From contig KV919129.1 in NCBI GenBank assembly GCA_002049455.2, positions 1-64,000 on the forward strand: a DNA stretch of 64,000 nucleotides, given 5' to 3'. A model generated the notes under the pieces. That model was not told where the DNA came from. It made no database searches and worked only from the letters and a program-made list of their open reading frames with translations. This document shows positions 32,997-45,156 of the stretch, one piece after another; position 1 is the first letter of the stretch, and the number at the start of each line of letters is the position of its first letter. The translations under genes and the position numbers were made by a program. The DNA is from Porphyra umbilicalis. Lineage: Eukaryota; Rhodophyta; Bangiophyceae; Bangiales; Bangiaceae.

Positions 32997-34894
32997 CTAT
33001 CCGGTCCCCAGTTGCAACGGCAGCAGAGGCACGCACGCACCAGGCCTCTCAAACAAGGTCACGCCGCGCAGCTTCTGCTGCATAGGCAGCTTGCGAGAAC
33101 TCTCCCGGTCACGCAGCAGCGCCGTGCATTCGCTCGTGGCCTCAGCGTGCGCGGCGGCCGACGCTGCCGCACCGACCTCCCAGACTAAGCGAGAGGCCAC
33201 AAAGCAGGCTCCGCTATCAATCGGGGCAGCCTGATGCACAGCTGCGAGCGTGGCGGCGGTACCCATTGCACCAGGATTCGCTGGTCGCGCCGCCATGAGG
33301 GGGAGGGTGGGAGGTCCGCTCCACGTGGGGTGGGGGGGGCGGCGAGGTGGGGGGGGACGGGGGGGTTAGATGACACCGCGGAGGCAGGGCGCTGCCAGCG
33401 GTGCTCACCACGCCACCACCGTCGAGCCGGGCCTGCAGATTGCCAACGAGCTGCATGGCGGAGTCCAACTTGGCCTCGATGCTCATCTTGGACTGCACGC
33501 CATTGTTCTGGGCCGCCGCAGCGATGACGGCCGCCCGCAGGCTGAGAGCGCGCTCCACGACAAGCATGTTGCCCGCCGCAGAGGCTGCTGTCGCCTCCAA
33601 GGCGGTCTTGACCGCCTCGCCCAGCTGCGGAAACATCGCAGCGGCCGCCTCGCCCGCCGCATTCTCGCCGCTCTGCGTCGCGAAGCCCGTCGCCGTGCAG
33701 AAGCGCTCAAACTCACAGTTGTGCAACAGTGGGTGAAGTGTGACGTACGTGCCGTCGGGAGCGGAGGTGGCGCACAAGCGCACGGCCCTCGACTGAAAAA
33801 AAACAGACCTCATCAACCGCACCAACTTGACAATGTTTTCGGCACGACGTCCCGGAACTTCGCGCCGCTCTGGACACACTCCGTGTACGCCTTCTCTGCC
33901 ACGTACAGGAAAGGCCCCGTGTCTGTTGCAGCGGCGTCGGCACTTCAATCTGGGCGACGTCATCGAGCATCGTCTGTTTCAGGATATTGGTAGTCCCTCT
34001 CACCATGTGATTCGCGCACGTGTAGATCACCCTGATGGCTGTGCTGACGACAATAGCTTGCTGGCCCGTCTCGTCAAGATGCACGTCCTGCGTCACCAAG
34101 GCCTTGACGTTGCTCGCTGACAGGGATAATATCTGAGAGTACTGGGCGAGGGTGACCACGTGAACGTAGGCGTCCAGGTCCTTGGACAGCTCGATGGGCG
34201 TCCGACGCTGCGGCGCGCCCGTAGGCAGTGGCACGATCTGTGGCGTCGCCACGCCGGCGGTGGACATCGTCGCGTCGGCGCACCCGGGGAGACATCTCAG
34301 GCGAATATTCCGGTTCGCATCTACCGCCGAACTCATACACAGCCGTCCCACCAGGATGCGCCGCGTCATCGTGTCGTCGTTGTCGAAAATCTCCTCGTAC
34401 CGGGCCGAGAGCACGGCCGTCACCTCCTCCCTCATGCCCCCGTCCATGTGCACTACGTGAGAAACCACGAGAGAGCGAGGCGGTGAAGTGGGGGACGCGC
34501 CACCACCCAGCTCGGGCACCGGCAGAGTCGGACAGACACGGGGCGGGGACGTGGCGCCGACAGCGTCTACTGGCTGCGAAGCGTCCTCCGCGACGTGCGT
34601 TCCTGGCGCTTTGGGTAACATCGGAGAGGGTGGAGAGTCCACACCGCCAGCGACGAACAGCGGGCGGGGCGACGTCGTTCTTGCAGTCGCAGGCGCCTGT
34701 GGCACCCTGGCGCTGGCAGCGCCGACCGCCGTGGGCGCGCTGTGGTCGCCGCTGGAAGCCGTGCGCCCCCCGCTGGGCTCAATCTTTACAGGCGGCCTCC
34801 AGGCCACCGCACCGGCGACGGGGTGGGCGCCCCTTTGACCATCGCCCCGAAGAGCATCACAGATCTTTGGTACCGTGCGTGCCGACGCCGCCAC
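32997..34894 (-). CDS. Unrecognised, probably multi-exon minus-strand gene
   Basis: Three adjoining minus-strand segments have protein-like composition. The first, 34894 down to about 33880, has a Pro/Ala-rich N-terminal third, then an ordered domain (an MREEVTAVLSARYEEIFDND segment, later LSASNVKALVTQDVH and IRVIYTCANHMVRGTTNIL). The second, about 33790-33410, is Ala-rich helical (AMFPQLGEAVKTALEATAAS). It is preceded by a strong acceptor, TTTTTTTTCAG|TCG, and followed by a GTGAGC donor near 33404. The third, about 33260-32997, includes VASRLVWEVGAAASAAAH. A frame change near 33880 is not explained by a clear intron. There is no ATG at the 5' end in this frame, so the true start lies further upstream or is lost. 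No domain is recognised. Confidence 0.42.
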
Positions 34895-37800
34895 AGACGA
34901 CGCATTGGCTGCACGAAGGCGACAAGCACGGTGACTGTGGGTTACTCACGAAGTAGCCTCGGCAAGAGGCGACACACTTTCCGGGCTTGGCGGTGGAGTC
35001 CGGAGAGTGGCGGCAGCGCATTCCGCCCGCTGGCTGCGGCGCGGGTGGCCGCTTGGCGGCATTGCGTCCGCCGACGACCAACTGTCATGCCTGCAGAACG
35101 GGTGATGGACTTTTATCGACAGTGGAGGGAGGTGGACGTTCGACGGCAGAGCAATGCCAAAACAGAAAAAGGAGGCAGAAAAAAGAGGGAGGAGAAATGG
35201 GAAACGGAGGCACAAGGTGCAAAAAGAGGGTTGCGCTCTCGTGCTTCAAAAGACAGCATGTAATTGATGCACAAGACAAGCGTGTGCGGATTGACGCAGC
35301 GAGACACTGCGGCTTCAGTACCCCGACATTGACAGAAGCCGTTGGTCGGCGGCGTTTTTGGCCCCACATGCTTCTACGACACACAGATACATAAAACACA
35401 GCCACACCACGAAGAAACAAAACAAACTTTCATCGGACGCGCGTACGTACCGAAAAAAGGAAGCAAGACACGCGACCTACTGGGAACGACGGACCAGTGG
35501 CGCTACCGCACCTGGCGAGATGGCACCGCCGACGCCACTGCTCCCGGTACTTCTCCTGGTCGCCGGAGACGTGGTCGCGGGAGCGGGGCGGAGAAGCCAC
35601 GGAAGAGGTTTGTGGAGGAGGACACGTAGCGGTGGCGCGCGGATTGGGCGGCGGCACCGAGAGGCCGCAACCACGCGAGCTTCCCCGACACGCCGGCCTG
35701 GCGGCAGCTGCACACGTACCACCGACGCTGCCCGCATCGAGCGAGACGGACAATGATAAATCGAGGCGGGGTTGCATGTGAAGGATGACCCGGCAGAGAA
35801 AGAACAGGAAACAAATAGATGGGGTGGGGAGAGGGACAATACAGAGGAAGACTTACACGAGAGCAGGCAAGCGGTGTAGGAGGCGACGTGAAGAAGCACG
35901 ACGTGGCAACAGACCAGGCCCTACTATGGGTACTGAACTTTGGCTTGAGTTGCTTCTGACGGACTGCTTTTCAGGTCCAGTATCTTTCAGCAAATACAAC
36001 TTCAGATGGGTACCGGTGGCGATAAACTTTGCCACCCACAAGTGCAGATACTCAAAAGTCTCAAATGTGGAGCACGGGGGGCTTTGTTTCCGAATGTGGG
36101 GTCCACTTCTGGTGAACATGTTGCTGGCTGACACATCCGGAATTGCTTACCGTGAAGCTGACTGCAGCAGTCCTCCACCGGTGTGCCCTGTCAAGCCGAG
36201 CCATGAGATGATGCAGGGAACCGCGGAAGCTTTGTGCTTTGTTCTTCCCGCAGGCATGCTGTGCTCAACGGGGAGCGGCGCACCCATTCAGCTGCCTCAT
36301 ACTCTCAAACGCACATTTTCGCCGGTCGCCCTGCTCCCCGCCTTTCAAGGCAGTCCGGACCGCCCCCCCCCCCCACCCCCCCCTCGATCCCTCCCCCCCC
36401 CCCCCCGGGCCGCTACCCGCCTCCCCGCGCCCCAAAGAGCCACCATCCCCCCCCCGCTTGCCCCCCCCCCCCCCCCTGCCTCCCACTCCGGCGGCAATGG
36501 CGGCGAAAGCCGCGGTTGGCGCGCCGTGCGGTAACACAGGCTGCTTGTTCTTTTATTCCCTGGCAAAAAAAGGCACTGACAGCTTTGCTTTTCTCATGCT
36601 CACCGCATATGCATTCCATAGTCACTCGGCCAGTTTTCAGAAACACATTCTCGCTGCCTCTGAGGAAATGCGAGTGTATTCCGGGGCCCCATCAAATCGG
36701 TGAGTAAGAGTGGCTTCATACTCGTACTTGCAAAATTACTTGATGGCCAAATACCCATAGCAGGGCCTGCAACAGACATACAAAGAGGTAAATGCGAAAA
36801 AGATGCGACGACGCCAGTGTCTGGATACATAAAAGAGCGGGCAAAGTCTGCTTGGAGCCGCACGCATCCAAGGCCGACAAAAGAACGCATGCGAAGCAAC
36901 AGAGATGAAAAGAACTACGGGCGTGGGTGGTCATGTGTACAGACAAACAAAAAGAAACAGGGCAAACGAGTATCCATAAAAACGGATGGACGTCGATACC
37001 GCACGGCGGCCGGTCGGCACGACCAAAGCCACGGCACAACGAACGGTCGGCGAGCCGACGGGTTGACAGTCGGCACGGGTACCGCCACCACGTAAGGTCT
37101 GACTGCACTCACGCGGTGGACCGGCCAACGTTGTCAGCAGAGGGAGGGGAAGGAGATGGTGACACTAGGCAGTCGGCGCGTGCGGTGATGGCACGGGGCG
37201 GCTGCCACCACGAGGGGGTTGGTGCACGTGCGTGGTGAAGTTGGTTCGCCACGCAGCACCCCCAACCACCACCTTCGCTGCCTCACACACGCACCCCCCC
37301 GATGCACGACCCTGGCCTCGGCTGCAGGTGCACTGCCAGCTCCACACGCAGTTGGAGGGGACGAAGGGTGTAAGGCAGACCGTGGAGCATGCGGACAGCG
37401 GTGGCGGGAAGAGGAAGCGGGAAGGAGCGCCACGCAGCCAAACGTGGGTGGTGGTGGGCGACAAGAGGCGGCGACTGACAACCGAAGACGGCTGGGGGCA
37501 CGAAAAGATGAACGCAACCCACGCAACAAGAAAAACAGAGAGGGCACGCAGCACCGCTCGGTGTCTGTGCGGCCCCTGGTAGGCAGGCACCACAGGAAGG
37601 TCCAAAGAGTGGAGGGGTGGTGGAGAGGTGCCGGCGACGTGCCGTCGCACAGGCCGCTGACCCGCGCACAAGCGACAGCTGCGGTGGTGGGCACAGGTGG
37701 AGAGAAGGCGGAGAGGACACCAGGAGTGCCACCGTTGCCAGTGGCAGGTGGCGCAAGGGGATCCGCAAAACAGGCGCGGGTGGAACGACGGGGGTGGCGG

Positions 37801-39400
37801 GAGAGGCGGGAGGGGCCTCCCCCGCGCGCGCGGACGTGCTCATGCTCCGCGCGCCATCAGGCGGCACTTTCTATGTCGCTCTCTGACTCGCCGTCGGCGG
37901 ACGCACGGCCGGTTGGATCGGTGTGGGGGCGGGTGATGTTAGGTGCCCTGAAGTACGCTGCCGGGGCCGCTACCCCCCCCACGCCGCGCCACCATAAACT
38001 AACGGGCGGCTGCGGCACTACCAGCCAGGATAGAGGCATGCAGCCCGAACTCGGCCCGCACGTGCGGCCGTCCGTCGGGCGCCCCGTCGACCGGATTGGT
38101 TTCTGTACATTTGAGGGTACAGCGGTACAGCAGAGCTGGTGACCATTGAAAAGGCTGAAGGCGGCTCCCTGGCGGGAGAATTTGAGATAGGGTACGCGGG
38201 CAGGGGCCGTCTACCCCCCCCCCCCCCTGACGAGCACGTTTGGGCAGCCCACCCGCGCGGAATAGGTCGCTGACACATCTGTAAGCCCTCGGGTCAGCGC
38301 GAGGGACACCGGACTATCAGCTTCGGATTCGTTTCGTCTGTTCTGAGTGACGCAACAGATCCGTAGCCTTGCGTACACATGAAGGCTTCAGGTCGGCCAT
38401 CGATTGAGCAGTCTCTTTCTGGATAACCAATACCATCTGAACTTTGTCACTAGGGAAAGATGACGGGGAATGCTCCATCTGACTCTGCAGCCCATGTCTG
38501 AGCCAAGCGAGGACGCCAGCTGTAAGACGAGCTCCAGGAACTGGTGGAAGCTATCGAGCAGCAGAGGCAAGAATACAAGTGATTGGGTTGCACAGCGCCG
38601 CGGATACGGGGGGCACAACTGATCTTCCAACAGCACCGAGGAACGCTAAAGAGTTCATCACCGAATCAGTCGGAGCCCAAGCGAAAAACCAATCACAGGC
38701 GCCAAATACCACTTCGGTTTTGGCTGCGCGTGTGAGCACCCTGTTGCGCGAGTGTGCCGAGGCGCGAACCCAGGCTGATCTCTAGAGGCGGCGCATGAGC
38801 AACCTCACAGCAGTTGGAAGCCGTTCAGCCGACCCCGCGGTCAGAGTGCACCTCGGACATTCTGGCGGCATTGCGCAAAGGGGATTTTTCAAATGACCGG
38901 GACAGGCCGGTACTGCAGACTGTGGCCGTGACCTCTGTACCCCGCACCTGCCCGCCGAAAATTCGACTGAAGCAGGCAAACGGTCGCGAGAGCGTCTACA
39001 TTTGACAGGCTACCCCACAAAAGCCAAATGTCAAGCGCAGTCAGCGGCACCAGCGGCTTTCCATCGGCTTGTGTTTGTTCTCTGCTGCCGTAAGCGCCCC
39101 GACTGACGCTTCTGGAGCGCGCGCTGGTGCAAGGACTGCGAGACCCACAGCGATGCGCACTAGCGGCTGCCAGGTGTGGACGGCAGCGCCTATTCCTTCA
39201 TCCCTCAAGCAGCAACTTGGCATGATTTAAGCCACTGGTGTGAGCTTCATGGCATTCAATGGTGACGGTAACTTCTACGGGAGCCTTCTTGTCTCAAGGA
39301 CGCTCTGACGGAGAAGCTCAATGCGCTTTGGGCTTCAAATGGGTTGGGAAACGATTGATTTGAGATCAAAACCTCAACCCGATTCCGCAAGCACGCGAGC
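34895..39400. other. No firm gene; polypyrimidine tracts and scattered short frames
   Basis: C-runs at 36360-36480 and about 38210-38230 open Pro-rich frames. A plus-strand stretch at about 35925-36350 (around GTELWLELLLTDCFSGPVSF) reads like protein, but so does its minus-strand counterpart. A Cys-containing minus frame just right of 34857 (CSQCVVCGGVGTHG) may be the lost 5' end of the neighbouring gene. At 38160-39400 short protein-like pieces occur with many stops. Confidence 0.3.
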
Positions 39401-40044
39401 ACGAACCGCCAGTGACGGGGGCAGTGGACTCAGCCGTGGCGTCCACGTCACCTGACGTGAAGGACATACAAATCACACTGGGGCTGGAAAATGGGGGCGC
39501 CCCAAGCTCGGTGAAAGTTGTGCTGAGAATATGAAAGCAGGCGCGCGCACACAAGCTCAAGAACACTATCCTGGTAGCTGTTTGCCGGGCCAAGAAGAAC
39601 TCATACGACGAAATGTCCGACATGCTGCGAGAGCACCTGAAGCAAGTACGCGACCTGATACGCGAAAACGTTTGCTACAATGGCGAACGGCGCGCTGTCC
39701 GGCTGTTGCTCGCTGGGGATTACGAGTCTCTCTGCACTCTTAACGGCCAAGAAGGGCCGAGTGGGGCAATGCCCTACTAGATGTGCTTCAGCACGAAGGC
39801 TCCTGGCGCGGCGCGCGCGGACTTGGAAGGCCGATTTGAGACGCTACGAGACGTAAAGTTGCCGGCTCCAAGCAATCTTCAATCATCTTTTGATTTTGAA
39901 GCACTGGTCGTGGCATGCTCTTTCGACGCACTACCTCGCGAGACCACGGCCGCATTGTCCCAGGACGGTCACCTGTCAAACTCTCACGGTTACTACGACT
40001 TTCAAGTCGAGCTTATTATATCGTGTTGCTGGCTCACATGCTAA
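39401..40044 (+). pseudogene. Transposase-like remnant with a GDYESL motif, interrupted by stops
   Basis: One frame can be followed from about 39401 to 40044 across two stops (TGA 39532, TAG 39778). It holds a basic helical segment (KLKNTILVAVCRAKKNSYDE), then RRAVRLLLAGDYESLCTLNG and QEGPSGAMPY. From memory, the GDYE.L...G..G..G.P order resembles the catalytic region of a class of animal and algal DNA transposons, but I cannot name the family with confidence. Confidence 0.35.
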
Positions 40045-40074
40045 TGTTGGGATGTCGGTCAATTTGGTCAATGA

Positions 40075-40160
40075 ACAAAATCGGTAAGGGTCGGTATCCC
40101 GATCGACAATCGGTATCGTCGATTTGCTCGACGGTCGGTACATGTCGGTATGGTACTTAT
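40075..40160. repeat. CGGTA/CCGAT-rich palindromic segment
   Basis: Short motifs (TCGGTATCCCGATCG, AATCGGTATCG, GTCGGTACATGTCGGTA) are repeated in both orientations. A similar segment lies at 42850-42950, and others lie inside the inverted ends at 49.7 and 50.7 kb. They may be subterminal transposase-binding repeats of hAT-like elements, with the pseudogene at 41.1-42.6 kb between the first two. No clean terminal repeat pair was found. Confidence 0.35.
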
Positions 40161-41108
40161 GTTGGTATTGAATCCTGGGAGCACTCGACCGAAGCCAGGC
40201 AACGACAGAGGTACTCGCGAGACCCACGAGTCGCGAACCAGATGGACCAGCAAACCAGGCACGATACGTTTTAGAGCGTACAAGGCTCCCGTGTTTGGCA
40301 TACAAACGACCCCGCCCACACCAACTAGGTCTGTGGTCACGCCCAACGTACGCACCACCACTCGCCGGACACCCTACCAGGGGTTGTCTGGATATGCATT
40401 TCGAGGCGAAATAGGATACGGATACACGCCGATGCTGTGTATCTGACTATGCAGAACTCGCTCGACTCAGATTCGTATACGGATATTTGCCTCCAAAACC
40501 GGATTATTACGTAGAATATATCCGTATTTGAGTACGATGATTGTATCCGATTATATTCCTACAAATCCGCCAGGTCGCTGAATCAGGGGCAGAGAAAGAC
40601 GCCATTCAGACACTGGTCGAGTGCGATATGGTCTTCAAGTACGACGTGATATTCACATTTGATGTGTGCGCCTCAACGGGAGCGGTCCAGGCAATTCTCC
40701 GCCGTTTTTGTAAATTGTCGTCAAAAGAACCATTCTGAAACTCGTGTCACACTTTGCTGATAGCGCAAGCGGGACCAGTCGCGTCATTCAAAGGCCTCTT
40801 TCGGGTCGGGCAGGATTGCCGCTTGTCGCTGCAACATATTTGCACATGAATCCCCTGATGGTCGGATTGTGCAAAGAGAGAGGTAGACTGCGTGCTTACC
40901 GGAATTCTGCCTGGGCGAGAAGTGTAAGAATTTTGTATATCCCTGTATCCTGACTCTCATACCTGGGATACGGATCCCAGAGCTTTGTTCAGGACGCGAC
41001 TCTGCTTGGTCCTGCCAAGGAGCACTGCAACGCTCCGTGGGCACATCGCTGCCCGCCCTTCTTGCCCCGATCTTTCCCTCTTATCTGCACCCCCCCAACC
41101 CCATCACG

Positions 41109-42620
41109 ATGCAGACCACGACGATGCTCGGGTCTAAGGCGCTTCGACGGACGAGCGAGCGCTACTGGCGGGCGGATGGCAGTGCGTCCAACTCCAGCGT
41201 GGCATTTTGCATTGCGTGTGAGCGCGCGTACGAGCAGTACCAAGAAACTGTGGCTGCTTGCCAGGACGACGACCAGGCGATTGCCGCGATTGATGGCAGG
41301 CGCCCCGCGGAGCGTCTGCCATGGCGGTATGATAGGAAACATCCTCATCTCAAGACCTGCATGTTTATGGACCCGACCATGCTCGTTGTCAATGCGGATG
41401 GACGTGGCGATGATAAGATCCACTCTAGTCCAGCCTCAGGGTCGCCCGCTTGAGCAGACGTTGCCTCTCTGGAGGCAGAGGCGGCTCTGTGCCGCCCCAT
41501 GGGCCTGACGAGCCACCAGCTTCACGGTGTGCGCAGCCACCTGATTGGCCAGACGGAACAACATACGCCCGGGCCTAAACGGCGCAAGGCAGACCCGACG
41601 CTCGAGTCATTCTTCAGCCGCAACCTGTCGGCAGCAGAGAAGAGGGAGTTAGGCGATCGTCTTTTCCGGCTGGTGGCTGATCGGCGTTTGCCGCTTTTGT
41701 TTGTGGAGAGCCAAGCACTCATCGATCTCGTCGGTCTACATCGGCAGTCCGCGGTGAGCAGGCTTTCCAGTGGCCGCCAGCTCGGCGGTCCCATCCTTGA
41801 CGCTGCAGCCGCAGAGGCCAAAAAAATGTCCCGCACTGCGGTAAGGCCCTTGCTCCAAGGATCAGCGCAAGCGACTTTGATGCTTGATGCCTGAAAAACA
41901 GCTAGCAACACCCTTATGCTCGGAGCTGTGATGGGCATTGGTGCGGAACGCTACATTTTGGACTCTGAGGAGGAGGGCTACCAGCATCACGGCGTAGCGG
42001 CGGCGTGTGAGATGGCGTCCGTTAGTGACAAGCTGGAGGCGGATGGGGATCCACCTATCGGATTTCTTTTAACGGACGATGCTGGGCAGTGCGGCCGCGC
42101 TCGCCGAATTCTAGCGTTGCGGTACCCGAAGCTGGTTTTTCTAAGATGCTTGGCTCACAGAAACAACCTTTTGATGAAGCACGTCCTCTAAGATTCCAGT
42201 CTACGACCGACCTCTGAGGCTGCTGTTTCTGCGGCCAGCCTGCTGGTCCGGTCAGCGGCCAATCTCCTCCCTCAAGCAAGAGTCTTGATTTACAGACTGT
42301 ACGATATCTCATTGGCTATCCTAGGCGTTCGCCAGACGAGGTGGAGCTCGTTACGAAAGTGCATAGCAAGCCTCCCTCGTGTGCGCGGGGCCTTGCGGTG
42401 CCTCCTTGTCAATCTGGGGTGGGCAGCTCCCGACGCGCTTCTCCTACTGAATTCCGACGAATTATGGAGGACGCTGGTTGCCGCCGAGTAGGTCATCCGG
42501 CCCATCGCGCATGCATCCTTCTTTTTGGAGAGCGACGACACAGTTTCCTTTGCGTCATCTTGTTGGCAGCAGGGTTGGCGTGAAGTTGGTTGTCAACATG
42601 TGTGCTTTCATCCGTGAGGA
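41109..42620 (+). pseudogene. hAT-superfamily (DUF659-type) transposase, one frame with four stops
   Basis: A single frame with no indel runs from the ATG at 41109 to beyond 42540. Recognisable parts are a basic linker (GPKRRKADPTLESFFSRN), an ATLMLDA*KTAS segment where the family has a Trp after the catalytic Asp region, GFLLTDDAGQCGRARRIL with the second Asp, RYPKLVFLRCLAHRNNLL, and a RQTRWSSLRKCIASL segment. Stops are TGA 41451, TGA 41892 (at the expected Trp position), TAA 42189 and TAG 42489. The absence of frameshifts beside four nonsense codons is notable. The C-terminal dimerisation region is not visible. Confidence 0.7.
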
Positions 42621-42849
42621 AGAAATGTCATGGCTCGTAACGCAGATAATTCATTGACGCTGGGGCGAAAGGACGAGTGCAAGCAAGCCCAGGGCGGGTA
42701 CGGTCGAGGTTGTGACGCTCATTGGGTGGAGTGCCGAGACGAGCCGTTCGTACGGCAGGGGTAAAATGGTGGCCGTTGCAAAGTGTGACAGAAGGCGCGA
42801 ACGCGAGTGGAGCTTCATCCACACATCCAAAGACATCGCAGCTATTACG

Positions 42850-42955
42850 AAAATTAAGGGTACCGAGATCTCGGTACGAAATCGGTAAATCGGTATACCG
42901 ATCGGGAAATGGTATCCAAAATCGCAACGTTCGGTGTATACCAACCTTACATATG
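42850..42955. repeat. Second CGGTA/CCGAT-rich palindromic segment
   Basis: Contains GGTACCGAGATCTCGGTAC, a perfect palindrome apart from its ends, followed by AAATCGGTAAATCGGTATAC and CCGATCGGG. It lies about 230 bp past the hAT remnant. Confidence 0.4.
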
Positions 42956-44740
42956 AGGGCATTCTTACGCCTACAATCAGGCAGAGACGCTGCGAAATGG
43001 GGAAGCAGGGCCACACGTGGGCCATCGGACCGCGACAGCTGATGGTGCCGTTTACATGAATGGTCCGCAGGCGACCTCGCCCTGCAGGCGGGAGAGGATT
43101 GAGGAGACCCCTCCGCGCCATTGGATACGGCTAGTGGGTTGAAGAGCACGGATTCGCTCCCCCCTTTCGACTCGCCTCAGGGAGGCGAGCGTGTAGCCCC
43201 ACGTAGCCAGGGGGGCGGAGAGGCAGGCGCAGCTCGACGTAGCTCTTTGTTCCGTCCTCCGGCCTCTCCTGTCGGGACGGGTGGACTTTACCTTCCGGCG
43301 AGAACGACTACGGCCCGTAGTGACACCGTGGAGTCCTCGTCGGATGCCAACACACCCCTCGGCGCGAGACTGTCGTACCTGTCAGGGAGGCCGGATGGTG
43401 CGTCTTGAGCTGCGGCCGGTGAGTGAGAGCCACGGTCTCGTACAAAGCCCGCGGTTGGGAGCTCTGGTCGTGCGCCTCGCGGGTCTGTGGGTGGATTAGT
43501 CAGCGTGGGTCCTGCGCTTCAGGACGCCATCGCTGAGGTGGTGCGGTCTGAGTTTGCCCGGTCCCTGCCGTTGACGCCCGCTTTGGCCCGGAGCCCAAGA
43601 ATGCGTCCAGATCCTCGATGAAGCGGACAAATTCAGTCCCGCCGACGACTGCACTACTCGTCGCAGTCGTCGGATGGCGAATGTTCCGTCGGAGACTCCT
43701 CTCACGGATATAGGCAACGGCGTACAACTCGGGATGCAGCCCAGCGCGTCCCGGTGCCACGGCGTACTTGCTCGGAGCGGCGCCCCGAGAAGGTAGTACG
43801 CATTGTGCCTGAAAAGATTGCTGTCAACACTCCGAACTATCGGGATTTGTTTGCCTGCGAGACGTACGCGGTGCAGAACAACTCGGTCTCCTTCACGCGA
43901 AAACACACCGATAGTATGGGACAGCTCAACAAGGATGTCACGCACGAAATCTTTCGGGCACCTCTCAGATTGGACCGGTGATCAACTGCAGAAGACATTC
44001 CAATTCTTTCGCAAGTTTTGCAAGGCTTGCGACGACAATAATGTCTCGGAAGGAGAGGCCTTCTACATGCCACAAGATTTGACCACCGAACCACGACGCT
44101 CCGAGTGTGGCATATCTTCGCCCGCATTTGACAATGGCCACCTGTGGCTACAGGAGCCCCCTGTACTGGTAAAATTCTGCGTACTGTACGAAAGGGCCTG
44201 TGGCATGCCCTTTGGGGGGCTACTTCTACACTGTTCATCTTTTATTGTTTGCTTCTCTGTCTTATCTGTATGCCGGCGCTCATTACGATCGCTTGTGATC
44301 AAACGGTCGATCGACCAGTGGCCTCGTCCGTACTAAGTCACTATGGGCCCGGTGTCGCCGTCGTGGGCACAACCCGGCTACCAATCGGATGACCTCAAAC
44401 AAAAGGCCATTCTTGCTCGCCGCGACGGCGATAGAACTCGCTTTGTTGCTTAGCTACGGTCGGTTCCAATACACTGGTAATTGAACCCGCGTTGTGAATA
44501 CCACATTTGATGGAGCAGCTGGGGATACTCTTGCCTTCAGCGTGCCTGGCGGCGCAGAATTCCCGAGACCTTTCTCGCTGCCTCGCGGCACTATGACGGT
44601 GTTGATATGGTCGTTTGGCGCGCGGGGCGTTTGCCATCGACTTGTGTTTGTTGTGCCGGAGGCACCACGTTCGTGATCTTCGACTGGCGCGGACGGCATT
44701 TGCCACGTTGGAACACTCTGTTCTGGTCCTAGAGTGTCTA
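42956..44740. other. No firm gene; one broken protein-like stretch at about 43800-44130
   Basis: On the plus strand two frames read like protein either side of a break near 43978: an IAVNTPNYRDLFACETYAVQ segment before it and DQLQKTFQFFRKFCKACDDN after it. No family is recognised and no start is clear. The rest shows nothing. Confidence 0.25.
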
Positions 44741-44749
44741 ATGGCGGGG

Positions 44750-45060
44750 AGTAACCGGCGCTGCTGTTGGCGCTGGCGGCGCTGGCCGCGGCCATCGGCG
44801 CGCCGCCGTTTGGGCGGCGGAGCGCCGCCAATGGCCGGCCCGCCGCTGGCGCCGCGTCGCCGCCGGCTGCCGCCGACCGCCACCCCACCACTGCCACGGC
44901 GGCAAGCCGTGCGGCGGCGCCGCTGTGGTGCGCCGCCGCCGCCGCCGTCACCACGGGGCGGGCGGCGACGCCGCGCGCGGCGAGCAGCGGGCGGCGGCGG
45001 GCAGCGGCAAGGTCGGCACTGCGGCGGCGGTGGCGGTCGCGCGGCCGGCGGGCCGCGCCG
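44750..45060. repeat. GCC/GGC trinucleotide-rich block
   Basis: Dense interrupted (GCC)n and (GGC)n runs open all frames on both strands with Ala/Arg/Gly/Pro content. No gene is inferred. Confidence 0.6.
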
Positions 45061-45156
45061 AGACGCGCGTGTCGGCGGGGGGGGACAGCGAGGGGGTGCT
45101 GTCGCTTCAATGCTTTGTCTCTTGCTTGGGTCTGTCCCTTTTTGTTGTCACGTCGT

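Noticed and set aside
34909-34949. 41-nt intron (GTGAGT...TGCAG) at the 5' end of the minus-strand gene
   Set aside because: Removing it shifts the frame into sequence with no coding character, whereas the unspliced frame stays open; it is also very short.
36360-36480. Proline-rich coding region
   Set aside because: The frames are generated by C-runs of 10 or more and are open on both strands.
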